From positions 62,001 through 126,000 of the forward strand of contig DATMAT010000020.1 in the NCBI GenBank assembly GCA_035559815.1: 64,000 nucleotides of DNA, given 5' to 3'. Made by a program: the position numbers and the translations under genes. Under the pieces are notes generated by a model that worked only from the letters and a program-made list of their open reading frames with translations, was not told where the DNA came from and made no database searches. How positions within the stretch are numbered: the stretch's first letter is position 1; every line of letters begins with the position of its first letter. This stretch comes from Thermodesulfobacteriota bacterium. Lineage in GTDB: Bacteria > Desulfobacterota_D > UBA1144 > Nemesobacterales > CSP1-2. Of this stretch, positions 11,101 to 19,699 are shown in pieces.

Positions 11101-11596
11101 CACCGAATCCCAGTTTTTAATTCTAAAAGCAGCGGAATGCCGGCCCGAGACCCCTGGATTACAGCGCCATGAAAAACATCATGAACTGGTGGAAAAAGGA
11201 GTCAAACTGATTGTGGAGGAAGAAAAGTCTATCGGCGGACAACTAGGGCGGCCATCCGGAGCGCGTTTCCGCACTTATGAAAGGCTAAAACGCTATGCTG
11301 AAGAGGTTAAGGGCACGCTGTTTGAGTCGCAGGAACTGCTCAAGGCTATCGATGAAATCTACCGTTATCCCCTACGTTCTACCGCGGTTGATACCCTAAA
11401 CCGGCAGCTTCGCAGCGGCATTTCCGATATGGCTCTAGCCCAATTGGTTGTTACTCTTCGCGAAGAGGATCGTCTTTGTCTGGTTCATGAAGAGGAGCAA
11501 AGCCAGGAACCAAGGATCATCTGTTCTATGGGGTTATTTGAAAATAAGAATTATGAATTAAGAATTAAGAAGAAGGAAAACAAGGATGAAGCGTGA
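8153..11596 (+). CDS. PLD-nuclease / SNF2-type helicase fusion, defence-related
   Basis: This 1147-residue protein joins two modules. The N-terminal part (about 1-200) has a phospholipase-D-like nuclease half-site: HAKLYLL near residue 138, then GSSNLTFAGL near 160. The rest is a superfamily 2 SNF2-like helicase with Walker A GDVVGLGKT near 280, a DESH box near 352, LTATPYN near 382, and C-terminal motifs SQFADT and QRVGRVDRIGQ near 827. Such PLD-helicase proteins act as the restriction or translocation arm next to DNA methyltransferases, and an Eco57I-type methyltransferase follows here. The start is an ATG with a weak ribosome-binding site. Two oddities are in-frame palindromic elements near residues 642 and 946, and a C-terminal tail containing NYELRIKK that reads through an AT-rich repeat. 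It resembles DISARM DrmD in its helicase half, but no other DISARM gene is present. Confidence 0.88.
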   Translation: MPRIFDNIDQQLLPALRETLEVADHADFCVGYLNLRGWKQIDSYIDHWFGGTGNCCRLLVGMQRPPQEELRAAMSLVSRDGDIDNQTALRLKKKLAEEFRDQLTLGVPNNEDEAGLRQLAAQIKARKVVVKLFLRHPLHAKLYLLFRPDPINPVIGYLGSSNLTFAGLSQQGELNVDVLDHDACNKLAKWFEDRWNDRWCVDISDELVKIIEESWAREEIVPPYHIYIKMAYHLSQEARAGLSEFRIPRDFGHRLFEFQTAAVKIAAHHLNKRSGVLIGDVVGLGKTLMGTALARIFEDDHGLETLIICPKNLVKMWEDYREQYRLHAKVLSISQVTTELRNLRRYRLVLIDESHNLRNREGKRYKAIQEYIRENESKVIMLTATPYNKTYLDLSNQLRLFIPEDKDLGIRPERLLRDLGETEFIRRHQCSVRSLAAFEKSEYADDWRELMRLYLVRRTRSFIQDNYAETDSTNGRKYLTFEDGTRSYFPTRLPRTLKFEIDDDNPDDQYACLYAPDVVDTINRLNLPRYGLGNYVSASPHEPPTQTEAKVLQDLSRAGKRLMGFCRTNLFKRLESSGQAFLQSVERHILRNYIFLHAINQGQTLPIGTQDSVLLDARVNDGDEEIGIAAELFDEDGDNNVIVGAHGRVPLRTEEDFKRRAEKVYAEYATQYRHRFKWLPPSLFVRTLAKDLQSDASALLKVLQKCGDWDASRDEKLDALVKLLVKTHPDPKVLVFSQFADTVYYLESQLKKRGVTQLAGVTGDSPDPTALAWRFSPASNNKRSQIRPEDELRVLIATDVLSEGQNLQDCSIVLNYDLPWAIIRLIQRVGRVDRIGQQAENILCYSFLPAEGVERIIRLRDRVRRRLQENAEVVGTDEFFFEDDRNDNAVLDLYHEKAGILDGDADTEVDLASYAYQIWKNAVTADPNLQKIIPELPSVVYSTKAVVGAHHGTPAEPEGVLVYLRTAEGNDALAWIDKDGNSVTESQFLILKAAECRPETPGLQRHEKHHELVEKGVKLIVEEEKSIGGQLGRPSGARFRTYERLKRYAEEVKGTLFESQELLKAIDEIYRYPLRSTAVDTLNRQLRSGISDMALAQLVVTLREEDRLCLVHEEEQSQEPRIICSMGLFENKNYELRIKKKENKDEA
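10077..10107. repeat. GTAGGGGC-type palindrome inside helicase coding sequence (copy 1)
   Basis: The element GTAGGGGCGCACGG followed by CCGTGTGCCC forms a 10-bp stem with one G-T mismatch. It lies in frame and is translated as VGAHGRVP. It shares the 14-mer TTGTAGGGGCGCAC with copy 2, and the GTAGGGGC end with intergenic palindromes elsewhere in the window. It looks like a short palindromic element accommodated in the coding sequence. Confidence 0.6.
10989..11018. repeat. GTAGGGGC-type palindrome inside helicase coding sequence (copy 2)
   Basis: The same 14-mer, TTGTAGGGGCGCAC, recurs here and is read in the same frame as copy 1 (VGAH). The right arm (GGTACACCC) is degenerate and pairs at about seven of nine positions. 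It is probably an older insertion of the same element. Confidence 0.5.
11549..11569. repeat. Left AT-rich flank of the four-helix-bundle cassette
   Basis: This AT-rich stretch around ATGAATTAAGAATTAAG lies inside the 3' end of the helicase gene and is translated as NYELRIKK. An inverted, imperfect copy lies after the four-helix-bundle gene, about 430 bases away. The pair looks like the boundary of an inserted cassette. Confidence 0.5.
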
Positions 11597-11985
11597 AGGG
11601 TGAAAAAGAGGATCTAAGAAAGAGAACAAAGGACTTTGCATTAAGGATTATACGTTTATTTTGTGCCATGCCGAAATCAGTGGAGGCGCAAGTCATGGGG
11701 AGGCAGTTTTTGCGTTCCGGAACCTCCGTGGGGGCTAATTACCGAGAGGCATTTCGTGCTCGCTCTGATGCGGAATTTATTGCTAAAATGGGAGATTGTC
11801 TTAAGGAGTTGGAGGAAACCTCATACTGGCTTGAACTTATGGCTGAATCTGGTGTAGTGTCAGGTGAAAAACTTGCTCGTTTGCTCGAAGAAACGAATCA
11901 GCTTATTGCAATCTTTGTGACAATCATCAAGAAAAGTAAGAAGTCGGAATTAAGAAATAGGAGTAAATTCCTTAATATTTCATAA
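11593..11985 (+). CDS. Four-helix-bundle protein (23S rRNA intervening-sequence family)
   Basis: This 130-residue protein has the signature of the S23/avd-like four-helix-bundle family: an N-terminal helix with RIIRLF, the conserved GRQFLRSGTSVGANYREA near residues 35-55, then EFIAKMGDCLKELEETSYWLEL. The family was first seen in intervening sequences of 23S rRNA and is often found as a lone inserted gene. Its molecular role is not established. The GTG start overlaps the helicase stop by four bases (GTGA), so the two are translationally coupled. Inverted AT-rich repeats flank it, and it separates a helicase from its presumed methyltransferase partner. An inserted cassette is more likely than a component of the defence system. 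Confidence 0.85.
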   Translation: MKGEKEDLRKRTKDFALRIIRLFCAMPKSVEAQVMGRQFLRSGTSVGANYREAFRARSDAEFIAKMGDCLKELEETSYWLELMAESGVVSGEKLARLLEETNQLIAIFVTIIKKSKKSELRNRSKFLNIS

Positions 11986-12004
11986 TTCATAACTCTTAAT
12001 TCAT
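11981..12004. repeat. Right AT-rich flank of the four-helix-bundle cassette
   Basis: The reverse complement of this stretch begins ATGAATTAAGAGTTATG and matches the left flank at about 14 of 17 positions. It lies between the four-helix-bundle stop and the methyltransferase start, and takes up most of that gap. Confidence 0.5.
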
Positions 12005-12014
12005 ACTTTCAACC

Positions 12015-15000
12015 ATGAAACTGGACATTCCAAGAACCCGGAATCTTCTTCAACAATCTGACTTCAAAAGACTTTTTATAGAGGAACTGGGATGGGACCA
12101 ATACGCCTCAAAACTAGATATCACAGTAGATGGTCAGAATTTTACCCTCGGTGCTATCGCTGAGAAGCGCGGTATGGTGGCGTTTCAGTGTAACGCCTTG
12201 CCCGATTATAATGTGCGCCGGAAGATTGAAAGAGAGGTAGCGAAATCCGCCCATGAACATTTGATTATTTATACCGACCCTGCTCTAACTAACCAAATCT
12301 GGCAATGGGTCAAGCGCGAGGCCGGTAAGCCCAAAGCTTGCCGAGAACACCATTACCACCGTAACCAATCAGGGGACGCTCTTATCCAGAAACTTCGAGC
12401 GCTGGTCTTTACTCTTGAAGATGAGGAAAATCTTACTATCGTAGATGTTGCCGCGCGCGCCCGCTCTGCATTCGATGTGGAAAGGGTTACCAGACGTTTC
12501 TACGACCGATTCAAGACCGAGCATTCTGCATTTCTGAAATTCCTTAAGGGTATTCCCGATGAGGACATGCTGAAATGGTATGCCTCGGTGATGTTGAACC
12601 GTTTGATGTTTATTTACTTTATCCAGAAGAAAGGCTTCCTCAACAACGATACGAATTATCTCAGGAACAAACTCGCACGAATCAAGGATAGAGGAAAGGA
12701 CCTTTTCTATTCCGATTTTCTCTGTCCGCTTTTCTTTGAGGGATTTGCTAAGAAGGAAAGCGAACGTTCTGCGGAAGCCAGTCAACTTCTAGGCAAAGTG
12801 CCTTACCTAAACGGCGGCATATTTCAGAGGCATCAGATTGAAGAATTACACGGCAAAGCTATCCGGATAGCCGACGCCGCATTCGAAAAGCTCTTTGACT
12901 TCTTCGACGCATATCAGTGGCATTTGGACGAGCGCCCACTGCGAGCGGACAACGAAATCAACCCGGATGTGTTGGGTTACATATTCGAGAAATATATAAA
13001 CCAGAAGCAGATGGGCGCGTATTATACCAAAGAGGACATCACTGGGTATATAAGCAAAAACACGGTCATCCCGTTTCTCTTCGACGTAGCCAGGCAGAAA
13101 TGCAAAATCGCATTTGTAGGAGCGAATGGTGGTTCGACCCGGCTCACCACGGGCGATTCACCCGATACGACGGTCTGGAGATTGCTGCAATCTGATCCCG
13201 ACCGTTACATTTATGAGGCCGTCAGGCGAGGCGTGATTGATGAAGATGGAAATGTGTTTCCTGAATCCAGTTTGCCCGATTTTGTGCAGAAGGGAATGCA
13301 TGACCCCAATGCGCGTATGTTCGATAAGCGCTATAACCTCGGCCAAGCAGTTGTACCCGACTCAGAAGGAAATAACCTAGCGCTTCCTACAGAGACTTGG
13401 CGTGAATACGTTGAGCGCAGAAAACGCTGTCTTGAGCTAAGAGATAGGTTAGCAAAAGGTGAAATCAGGGACATCAACGACCTTATCACCTACAACCTGG
13501 ATATCCGTCAATTCGCACAGGACGTGATAGAGAACTGCGAAGGACCGGAATTGCTTCGTGCCTTCTATCATGCAATTGAAAAAGTTACGGTTCTCGACCC
13601 CACGTGCGGTTCGGGTGCTTTTCTCTTCGCTGCACTCAATATTCTGGAACCCCTTTACGAGGCCTGCCTTGATCGTATGGAAGCCTTCTTGTCTGACCTG
13701 GAGCGTTCGGGCGAGAAGCATCGGCCCGAAAAGTTCAGCGATTTTCGTAAGATTCTGGATCGAGTAGCGCAACATCCCAACCCGCGTTATTTCATCCTTA
13801 AATCTATAATCGTAAACAATCTCTTTGGCGTCGACATAATGGAAGAGGCCGTGGAAATATGTAAACTGCGCCTCTTTCTAAAACTCGTGGCGCAGATAGA
13901 ACGAGTCGAAGATATTGAGCCACTCCCTGATATTGACTTTAACATAAGGGCGGGAAATACGCTTGTCGGGTTCGCAAATTATGATGAGGTTAAACGGGCT
14001 GTCACCAGCAAGCTGGATTTCGACAACACGATGGCTCGGATTGAAGAGAAGGCACAGGACATCGACCGTCTGTTTGTACTCTTCCGTCAGCAGCAGACAG
14101 AACTGGAAGGAGAAGTAACACCAGAAGACAAGCAGGAACTACGCAACCGGCTGAAGGTACTTGAGGATGAACTCAACCGTTACCTGGCAGGGGAATACGG
14201 CATAGACGTAAATAAAAAAGTCGCCTATGAGAAATGGCTTTCTTCTCATAAGCCTTTCCACTGGTTCATTGAATTCTACGGCATAATCAAAAGCGGTGGT
14301 TTTGATGTGATTATAGGCAATCCGCCATATGTTGAATATAGTAAGGTCAAAGATGAGTACACTATAAAGGGGTATGAGACCGAGAGTTGTGGAAATCTTT
14401 ATGCTTTTGTGATGGAAAGATCATTAAGCATTTTAAATACAAGTGGTAGATTCGGTATGATAGCTCCAGTTTCTCTAGGCTCTACGCCTCGTATGTTACC
14501 TCTGCGAAGAATGCTCACCAATAATGCAAGCCATATTTACTATTCAAATTTTGCTGACCGACCGAGTTGCCTTTTCATTGGGGTTCACCAAATTCTTTCT
14601 ATATGTGTCATGGAAAAATCATCTAACGGAAATTCCTTTTTGATGTCATCTGGTTTCAATCACTGGTTAAATGATGAAAGGAACTTTCTATTTGAAAATC
14701 TAATTTACGTTCAGTCTGAGGAACATATAATCGATGGGGCATGGGGTAAGTTTTCTGATTTGATAGAATTGCGAATTTTCTCTAGGATTAAAGCACAGAA
14801 GAAAAATATTACATCCTATTACTCGCGTCAGGGAAAGTTATTAGCAGTTAGCGGAGGTACTGGTGGTTATTGGCTTCGCGCTTTTGACGTACCACAACAA
14901 TCAAACGAATACAGGCAGTATTTTGTAGCGGATAAAGATACCCGACTGGCTTTGTGTGCAATTTTAAATTCAAATGCGTTCTATTGGCTATGGAGAAAGT

Positions 15001-15311
15001 ATTCTGACTGTAGACATTTAACAAAATCTGACATGGCAAAATTCACTATAGATTTTGACACAGCAATTCCACGTTCTCTTGTCACTATTGGCGAAAAACA
15101 AATATTAGCACTAAAGGGTACTAAAGAAACGAGATACGGAAAGATGACCTATGAACAATATAGACCAAGTCGGACGAAGCTTTTTATAGACTCTATCGAC
15201 CGTGTGTTGGCACAACATTACGGCTTCACGGATGAGGAATTGGATTTCATCATAAATTACGACATTAAATACAGGATGGGTTTGGGGACGGAAGAAGAAA
15301 GCGGAGAATGA
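12015..15311 (+). CDS. Eco57I-type adenine-specific DNA methyltransferase
   Basis: This 1098-residue enzyme is built like type IIG or type-ISP methyltransferases. The N-terminal 500 residues are largely helical. SAM-binding motif I, DPTCGSGAFLF, is near residue 528, and catalytic motif IV, NPPY, is near 768. A C-terminal target-recognition region follows. It is expected to transfer a methyl group from SAM to adenine N6 in a specific DNA sequence and so protect self DNA. A degenerate nuclease domain may lie in the first 130 residues, but I could not confirm catalytic residues. The DNA becomes clearly AT-richer right after NPPY (about 14340-15100), which suggests the recognition domain was exchanged. 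The stop codon is immediately followed by the ATG of the OLD-like gene, so the two are co-translated. Confidence 0.88.
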   Translation: MKLDIPRTRNLLQQSDFKRLFIEELGWDQYASKLDITVDGQNFTLGAIAEKRGMVAFQCNALPDYNVRRKIEREVAKSAHEHLIIYTDPALTNQIWQWVKREAGKPKACREHHYHRNQSGDALIQKLRALVFTLEDEENLTIVDVAARARSAFDVERVTRRFYDRFKTEHSAFLKFLKGIPDEDMLKWYASVMLNRLMFIYFIQKKGFLNNDTNYLRNKLARIKDRGKDLFYSDFLCPLFFEGFAKKESERSAEASQLLGKVPYLNGGIFQRHQIEELHGKAIRIADAAFEKLFDFFDAYQWHLDERPLRADNEINPDVLGYIFEKYINQKQMGAYYTKEDITGYISKNTVIPFLFDVARQKCKIAFVGANGGSTRLTTGDSPDTTVWRLLQSDPDRYIYEAVRRGVIDEDGNVFPESSLPDFVQKGMHDPNARMFDKRYNLGQAVVPDSEGNNLALPTETWREYVERRKRCLELRDRLAKGEIRDINDLITYNLDIRQFAQDVIENCEGPELLRAFYHAIEKVTVLDPTCGSGAFLFAALNILEPLYEACLDRMEAFLSDLERSGEKHRPEKFSDFRKILDRVAQHPNPRYFILKSIIVNNLFGVDIMEEAVEICKLRLFLKLVAQIERVEDIEPLPDIDFNIRAGNTLVGFANYDEVKRAVTSKLDFDNTMARIEEKAQDIDRLFVLFRQQQTELEGEVTPEDKQELRNRLKVLEDELNRYLAGEYGIDVNKKVAYEKWLSSHKPFHWFIEFYGIIKSGGFDVIIGNPPYVEYSKVKDEYTIKGYETESCGNLYAFVMERSLSILNTSGRFGMIAPVSLGSTPRMLPLRRMLTNNASHIYYSNFADRPSCLFIGVHQILSICVMEKSSNGNSFLMSSGFNHWLNDERNFLFENLIYVQSEEHIIDGAWGKFSDLIELRIFSRIKAQKKNITSYYSRQGKLLAVSGGTGGYWLRAFDVPQQSNEYRQYFVADKDTRLALCAILNSNAFYWLWRKYSDCRHLTKSDMAKFTIDFDTAIPRSLVTIGEKQILALKGTKETRYGKMTYEQYRPSRTKLFIDSIDRVLAQHYGFTDEELDFIINYDIKYRMGLGTEEESGE

Positions 15312-17237
15312 ATGAAATTCAGAGAGGTCAAAATCAAAAACTTCCGTTGTCTAGTTGATGTGACCATCCCTATAGGGGATACGACCGTCTTGGTGGGTGA
15401 AAATAACTCTGGGAAAACGGCATTTCTTAATGCTTTAAGGATTGCTTTACCTAGAAGTCTGGCAGGTCGGGGTAGTCCTTTTGACGAGTACGACTATTAC
15501 ATGTCCAAAGTTGGAGATTCTCCCCAGACAAGTGAAGGTATTGTAATAGAATTATGATATCGGGAGGATAAATCTGGCGAATGGCCAGACTCTTTAATCC
15601 AAGCCCTTACCGATATTATTCAAACGGACCCTATAAAGGAGTTGGATTCGATAGGGCTAAGGCTATCTAGCAAATTTGATGAAATGGCAAAGGAGATTGT
15701 CACCAAATGGGAGTTCCTCAATTTGGATGGACAGCCGTTAGGTGGGAAGGGTGCAAATCCAAGTAATCTGTCAAGCTTTCTCTCTTACATACGTTTCTTT
15801 TATTTATCTGCACTACGGGATTCTGAGGATGAGTTTTCTCCACGGTCTCAGTTCTGGGGGCGAATACTACGCGACCTTAAAATTAGTGAGGAACAGAGAA
15901 GAAATCTAGGTGATGAACTATTAAAACTCAACAATGCTCTGCTTAAAGCTGATCCAAGACTTGAACAAGTAAGAGTCTCTTTAGAGAAAATCCAAAGGAT
16001 TATAGCACTAGGAGCTGCACAAACCACTTCAATACAGCCATTGCCACTTCAACCCTGGGAATTAATGTCGAAATCGGAGGTAGTTATCAGGGGGCGTGGA
16101 AGTGAGGTTGAATTTCCGCTCTCACGCCACGGACAGGGTATGCAGAGCTTGGCTGTTCTCTTTCTTTTCCAAGCCTACATTGATGTTCTTCTCAAACCAA
16201 CATTTCAGCCGGAAACAGAAGCCATATTAGCATTAGAAGAACCGGAAGCCCATCTCCATCCCCATGCGACTCGTGCCCTTGCAGCGAATTTGGGCGAGGT
16301 CAAAAGCCAGAAAATTATCTCAACGCACTCACCCTACTTCATTCAAGAGATCCCATTCACACAGATTCGGATGTTTCGTCGAGATAGCTTATCAAACAAA
16401 GTGCTTTATGTTAAACGTTCTTTTTCGGCCAAAGTACCAAATGCAACTGGTTTATTGGATTTTTGCACAAATAACGCATCAAAGTTTAACTATATTGAAG
16501 GCACTTCTACGCTTACTGTGAACGGCAGGATGGAAGAGAAGGAGTACCGCGACTTACTTGCCATGTATCCAGAACAAAGAGATGTTCACATTCAACTAAA
16601 ACGACTTCGTACAGCATCACAGTCGTACCTCAGTGATAAGGACCTTTCCGACCTTGACACTTATGCAAAACGCATTCGGGGAGAAGTGCTATTTGCGCGT
16701 GCATGGTTTTTCTGTGAAGGTCAGAGCGAGTATTTACTCCTTCGGTATTTTGCGGAATTGTTGGGGAGGCCATTAGATCAAGCAGGGGTCACATTAATTG
16801 ACTTTCAAAACAATGGATCTCCGGGAGCCTTCGTTGGTCTAGCACAGGCTTTTGAAATTCCATGGATTATGATATGTGACAATGATGATGAAGGAAAGAG
16901 ATTTGTTAAACAGGTTAAAGACCGTGGTCTGACAGATAAAGAAATTAAGGAACTTGTCCGAGCACTCCCAGAAGAAGGAGCGGATCTGGAAATTTTCCTT
17001 GTAAAGAATGGGTTTATTAAAGAATACATAGAAATTCTTTCTGAGCGAAAGGTGAGTTTAACTAAAAAACCGGATGAAACAGGATATGAAGAGGAAATTG
17101 CATCGAAAATAAGAACGGGTAAGACAGGTTATACTATTTTACTAATAGAAAAACTTCGAGCAGCAGGGTCAAATGCAGCACGTGTTCCCGAATTTTTTGC
17201 CAAAGCTATAAACGATATAATCGTAAAAGCAGGATAG
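15312..17237 (+). pseudogene. OLD/GajA-like ATP-dependent nuclease, interrupted by in-frame TGA
   Basis: The whole 641-codon frame reads as an OLD-family protein. It has an SMC/ABC-type Walker A GENNSGKT near residue 30, a signature and Walker B region ending LALEEPEAHLHP near 306, and STHSPYF near 336. A C-terminal TOPRIM domain follows, with EGQSE near 466 and DNDDEG near 523. The frame is broken only by one TGA at 15555-15557. Sequence on both sides (IVIEL, then YREDKSGEWPDSL) is continuous and in the same frame, so a TGG-to-TGA change at a tryptophan is the simplest reading. A reinitiated product from 15642 would lack the Walker A. This gene and the next resemble the Gabija pair GajA and GajB but are longer. 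It starts directly at the methyltransferase stop. A sequencing error or readthrough cannot be excluded. Confidence 0.85.
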
Positions 17238-17238
17238 A

Positions 17239-19190
17239 ATGGGCACTGAAAAATTTATCGAGGCTTGGGAAAGACTTAGCACCATTCAGCTAGAAGCAGT
17301 CAAGTGGGATGAGGGGTCTTTAGTGGTTCTAGCCGGTCCCGGCTCTGGTAAGACTAGAGTTCTTACATGCCGTATAGCTCGGATCCTTGAGTCTAGTAGC
17401 GACAAGAATTTCCGTATCTTAGGTCTAACTTTTACCAATAAGGCGGCGGACGAGATGCGGACTCGTGTTGTTGATTTTGTGCCTGGACAAGAAGGACGTC
17501 TTTTTCTAGGTACTTTCCATTCATTCTGTGCTGATATTTTACGACAGCATGGAACCCATATAGGTATCAATCCAAATTTTCGAATATATTCGCAAGACGT
17601 CGATTTGAAAGCAGTTTTAAACGATGCAGTAGAAGAAGCTAGGAAAGTAAGTGAGTTAGTGACCGATCTTGATAAGAAAACGTTACCAGTTATTCAGGGT
17701 CTAAAGTCTCATTTGATTTTACCTGAGGAATGTCGCGATGCGTTTAGAGATAAAAGACTCGGGGAAAGAATGGCGGTTGTTTATCCGCTCTATGAAGCGG
17801 AATTAGCTAAACGGAATGCGCTGGATTTTAACTCTCTTATCCTGAAAGCTTATCAGTTATTCACAAAGTTCCCCGCTTTTGCCAAGCGCTATAGGACGGT
17901 CTATCCATACATATGCATTGATGAGTTTCAGGATACTAATCAGGCTCAGTATAGCCTTATCCGTGCTCTTACCGGTGACAAGCATAGAAATCTATTTGTA
18001 GTTGCTGACGATGACAGATTATCTACCAGTGGAATGGAGCTAGTCACAAACGCCTTGAGGAGTTTATAAAAGATTATTCACCTAAGATTATACAATTGCC
18101 TATGAACTACAGATGTCCGTCTGAGATCGTAAAATTAGCTAATAATCTCATCCGTCACAACTTTCTGAGGTCGCCCGATAAAAAACCACTTGAGGCATTT
18201 CATTCTGCGTCTGATAAAAACGTTGTGCGTCTTCTTTCAGATTTTCCTGATTTCGATGCTGAGTCAGCAGGAATAGCCAAGGACATCAAAAACCTTCATT
18301 CTGGACATCTTGGTTCTGTAGTTGTTTTGGGGAGAAGCCGTAAACTTCTTGAAGGCGCTGAGAATGCATTGAGAAGCGAAAGGTTGTCCTGTGTAATCTC
18401 TCAGAGAAAAGATGAATTTGAGAGCACGCCGTTTGTGTGGCTTCACTCCATTCTACGTCTTGCTAATGATAGACAAAACCTTGATAGTCTAGAGGCAGTA
18501 TGCGGTACTTTTGCCCAACTTACTCAGGTGGAGGTTGACCCCGACGTAGTGACAACACAAGCCTTAGCGTCGAATGGTGATTTTTTGCGACATTGGATTA
18601 AGCTTGCTTGTCAAAAGCCTTCAGATCATTTAGTTAAGGAGATTCTGGATCAGACCTCACTCTACTTAGGTGAGGGCAGAGATTTTAAGAAGTTTAGTAG
18701 ACTTGCGCTTGATTGGTTTAACGAGTTGGTGCAGATTCAGCAGAAGGTCAATGGCAACCCGACGGTCGAAGTATTTGCTCGTTACGAAGAGGAGCGATCC
18801 GTATGGGAAGAGCTAATGAGAGACATAACAAGGTCTCTGGGTGATCAATTAACCTTGGAGGCGTTCCTACAGGAACTCCAGATGCATTCAAAGGAGCCGA
18901 GTCCAAAGCCAAACACAGTTGTTCTCATGACGATTCACGGGGCTAAGGGCAAGGAATTTGACCACGTTTATCTTATTGGGTTAGTTGAGGATGAAATGCC
19001 ATCTTTTCAAAGTAAACGGAAAGGTGACAATAGTCCTGAAATGGAGGAGGAACGACGCAACTGTTTCGTTGCGATCACCAGAACTATTAAAACGTTAACC
19101 CTTTCTTATGCAGAAAAATATTGGGGATGGCCAAAGGAACCTTCTAGATTTCTCTTTGAGATGGGATTGCTTCCAGGTGAAAAAGTATAA
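17239..19190 (+). pseudogene. UvrD/GajB-like superfamily 1 helicase, frameshifted
   Basis: The first 259 codons contain the UvrD motifs AGPGSGKT (near residue 31), TFTNKAADEM and DEFQDTN, ending at VVADDD. The frame then shifts at 18015/18016. Reading on from 18018 in another frame gives IIYQWNGA, the expected continuation of motif III, through MNYRCPSEIV, TIHGAKGKEFDHVYLIG and a motif VI region. Restoring one base (CAG for AG after GAC) gives a complete helicase of about 650 residues. The gene starts two bases after the OLD-like gene ends. In Gabija-type systems this helicase partners the OLD nuclease. As it stands, the product would end soon after motif III and be inactive. A sequencing error is the main alternative. 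Confidence 0.85.
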
Positions 19191-19245
19191 TATTTAAGGA
19201 AGCAGATTAAAAAATTTGTTCAAAGCACAAGGGAGGTGAATTACT

Positions 19246-19458
19246 GTGCTAGTAAAAATCGAAGCCTATCATGACGGTGAGCTCTGGTGTGCAAGAGGGA
19301 TAGGGGAGGATATCTTTACTCAGGGAGAAACCTTTGATCAACTCATTGAAAACATAAAAGAGGCCGTCGCTCTCCACTTTGAAGGTGCTGAATCACTACC
19401 GGATGTGTTGTTACTTTCGGAGGTGAAGCTAAGCAGTGTCGCGTCTGCCACAAGTTAG
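19246..19458 (+). CDS. hicB: HicB-family antitoxin
   Basis: This 70-residue protein has the short HicB-like fold: an N-terminal strand with a YHDGELWCARG core, then QGETFDQLIENIKEAV, followed by a short tail. It is predicted to bind and neutralise the HicA mRNA interferase encoded next. No DNA-binding domain is visible, as in other short HicB proteins. The GTG start is supported by a good ribosome-binding site (GGGAGGTG). The gene lies 55 bases after the broken UvrD gene, and its last 23 bases overlap hicA. Confidence 0.85.
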   Translation: MLVKIEAYHDGELWCARGIGEDIFTQGETFDQLIENIKEAVALHFEGAESLPDVLLLSEVKLSSVASATS

Positions 19459-19675
19459 CGGTGCCCAGGTTGCTCGCTTGCTTCAAAGTCTTGGCTACCA
19501 ATTTGTACGCCAACGCGGTAGCCATGCACGTTATTCGCTGACTACGCATTTGGGCACACACAATATCACCATTCCTATGCACAAAGTGATTGCAAAGGGT
19601 ACTTTGAATGACATATTAACTCAGGTAAGCATGTGGACAGGAATGCCTAAAGATGAATTGATTAAACGTTTGTGA
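19436..19675 (+). CDS. hicA: HicA-family toxin (mRNA interferase)
   Basis: This 79-residue HicA/YcfA protein has a double-stranded-RNA-binding-like fold. The SGAQVARLLQSLGY start, the FVRQRGSHARY segment with the catalytic histidine, and the ITIPMHKVIAKGTLNDIL ending are all typical. HicA cleaves mRNA when HicB is depleted. The GTG start lies inside hicB, giving a 23-base overlap and coupled translation. The order here (antitoxin first) is the less common HicBA order. Confidence 0.88.
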   Translation: MSRLPQVSGAQVARLLQSLGYQFVRQRGSHARYSLTTHLGTHNITIPMHKVIAKGTLNDILTQVSMWTGMPKDELIKRL

Positions 19676-19699
19676 TAACTCTCAATTAATTACCCTGAT

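Noticed and set aside
8153-15311. DISARM or BREX system
   Set aside because: A SNF2 helicase, a PLD domain and a methyltransferase are present, but there is no DUF1998 protein, no DrmA/DrmB, and no BrxC, PglZ or Lon-like BrxL beside them.
15555-15640. Selenocysteine insertion at the TGA of the OLD-like gene
   Set aside because: OLD nucleases are not selenoproteins, the position is not catalytic, and no SECIS-like hairpin stands out just after the TGA. A nonsense change is simpler.
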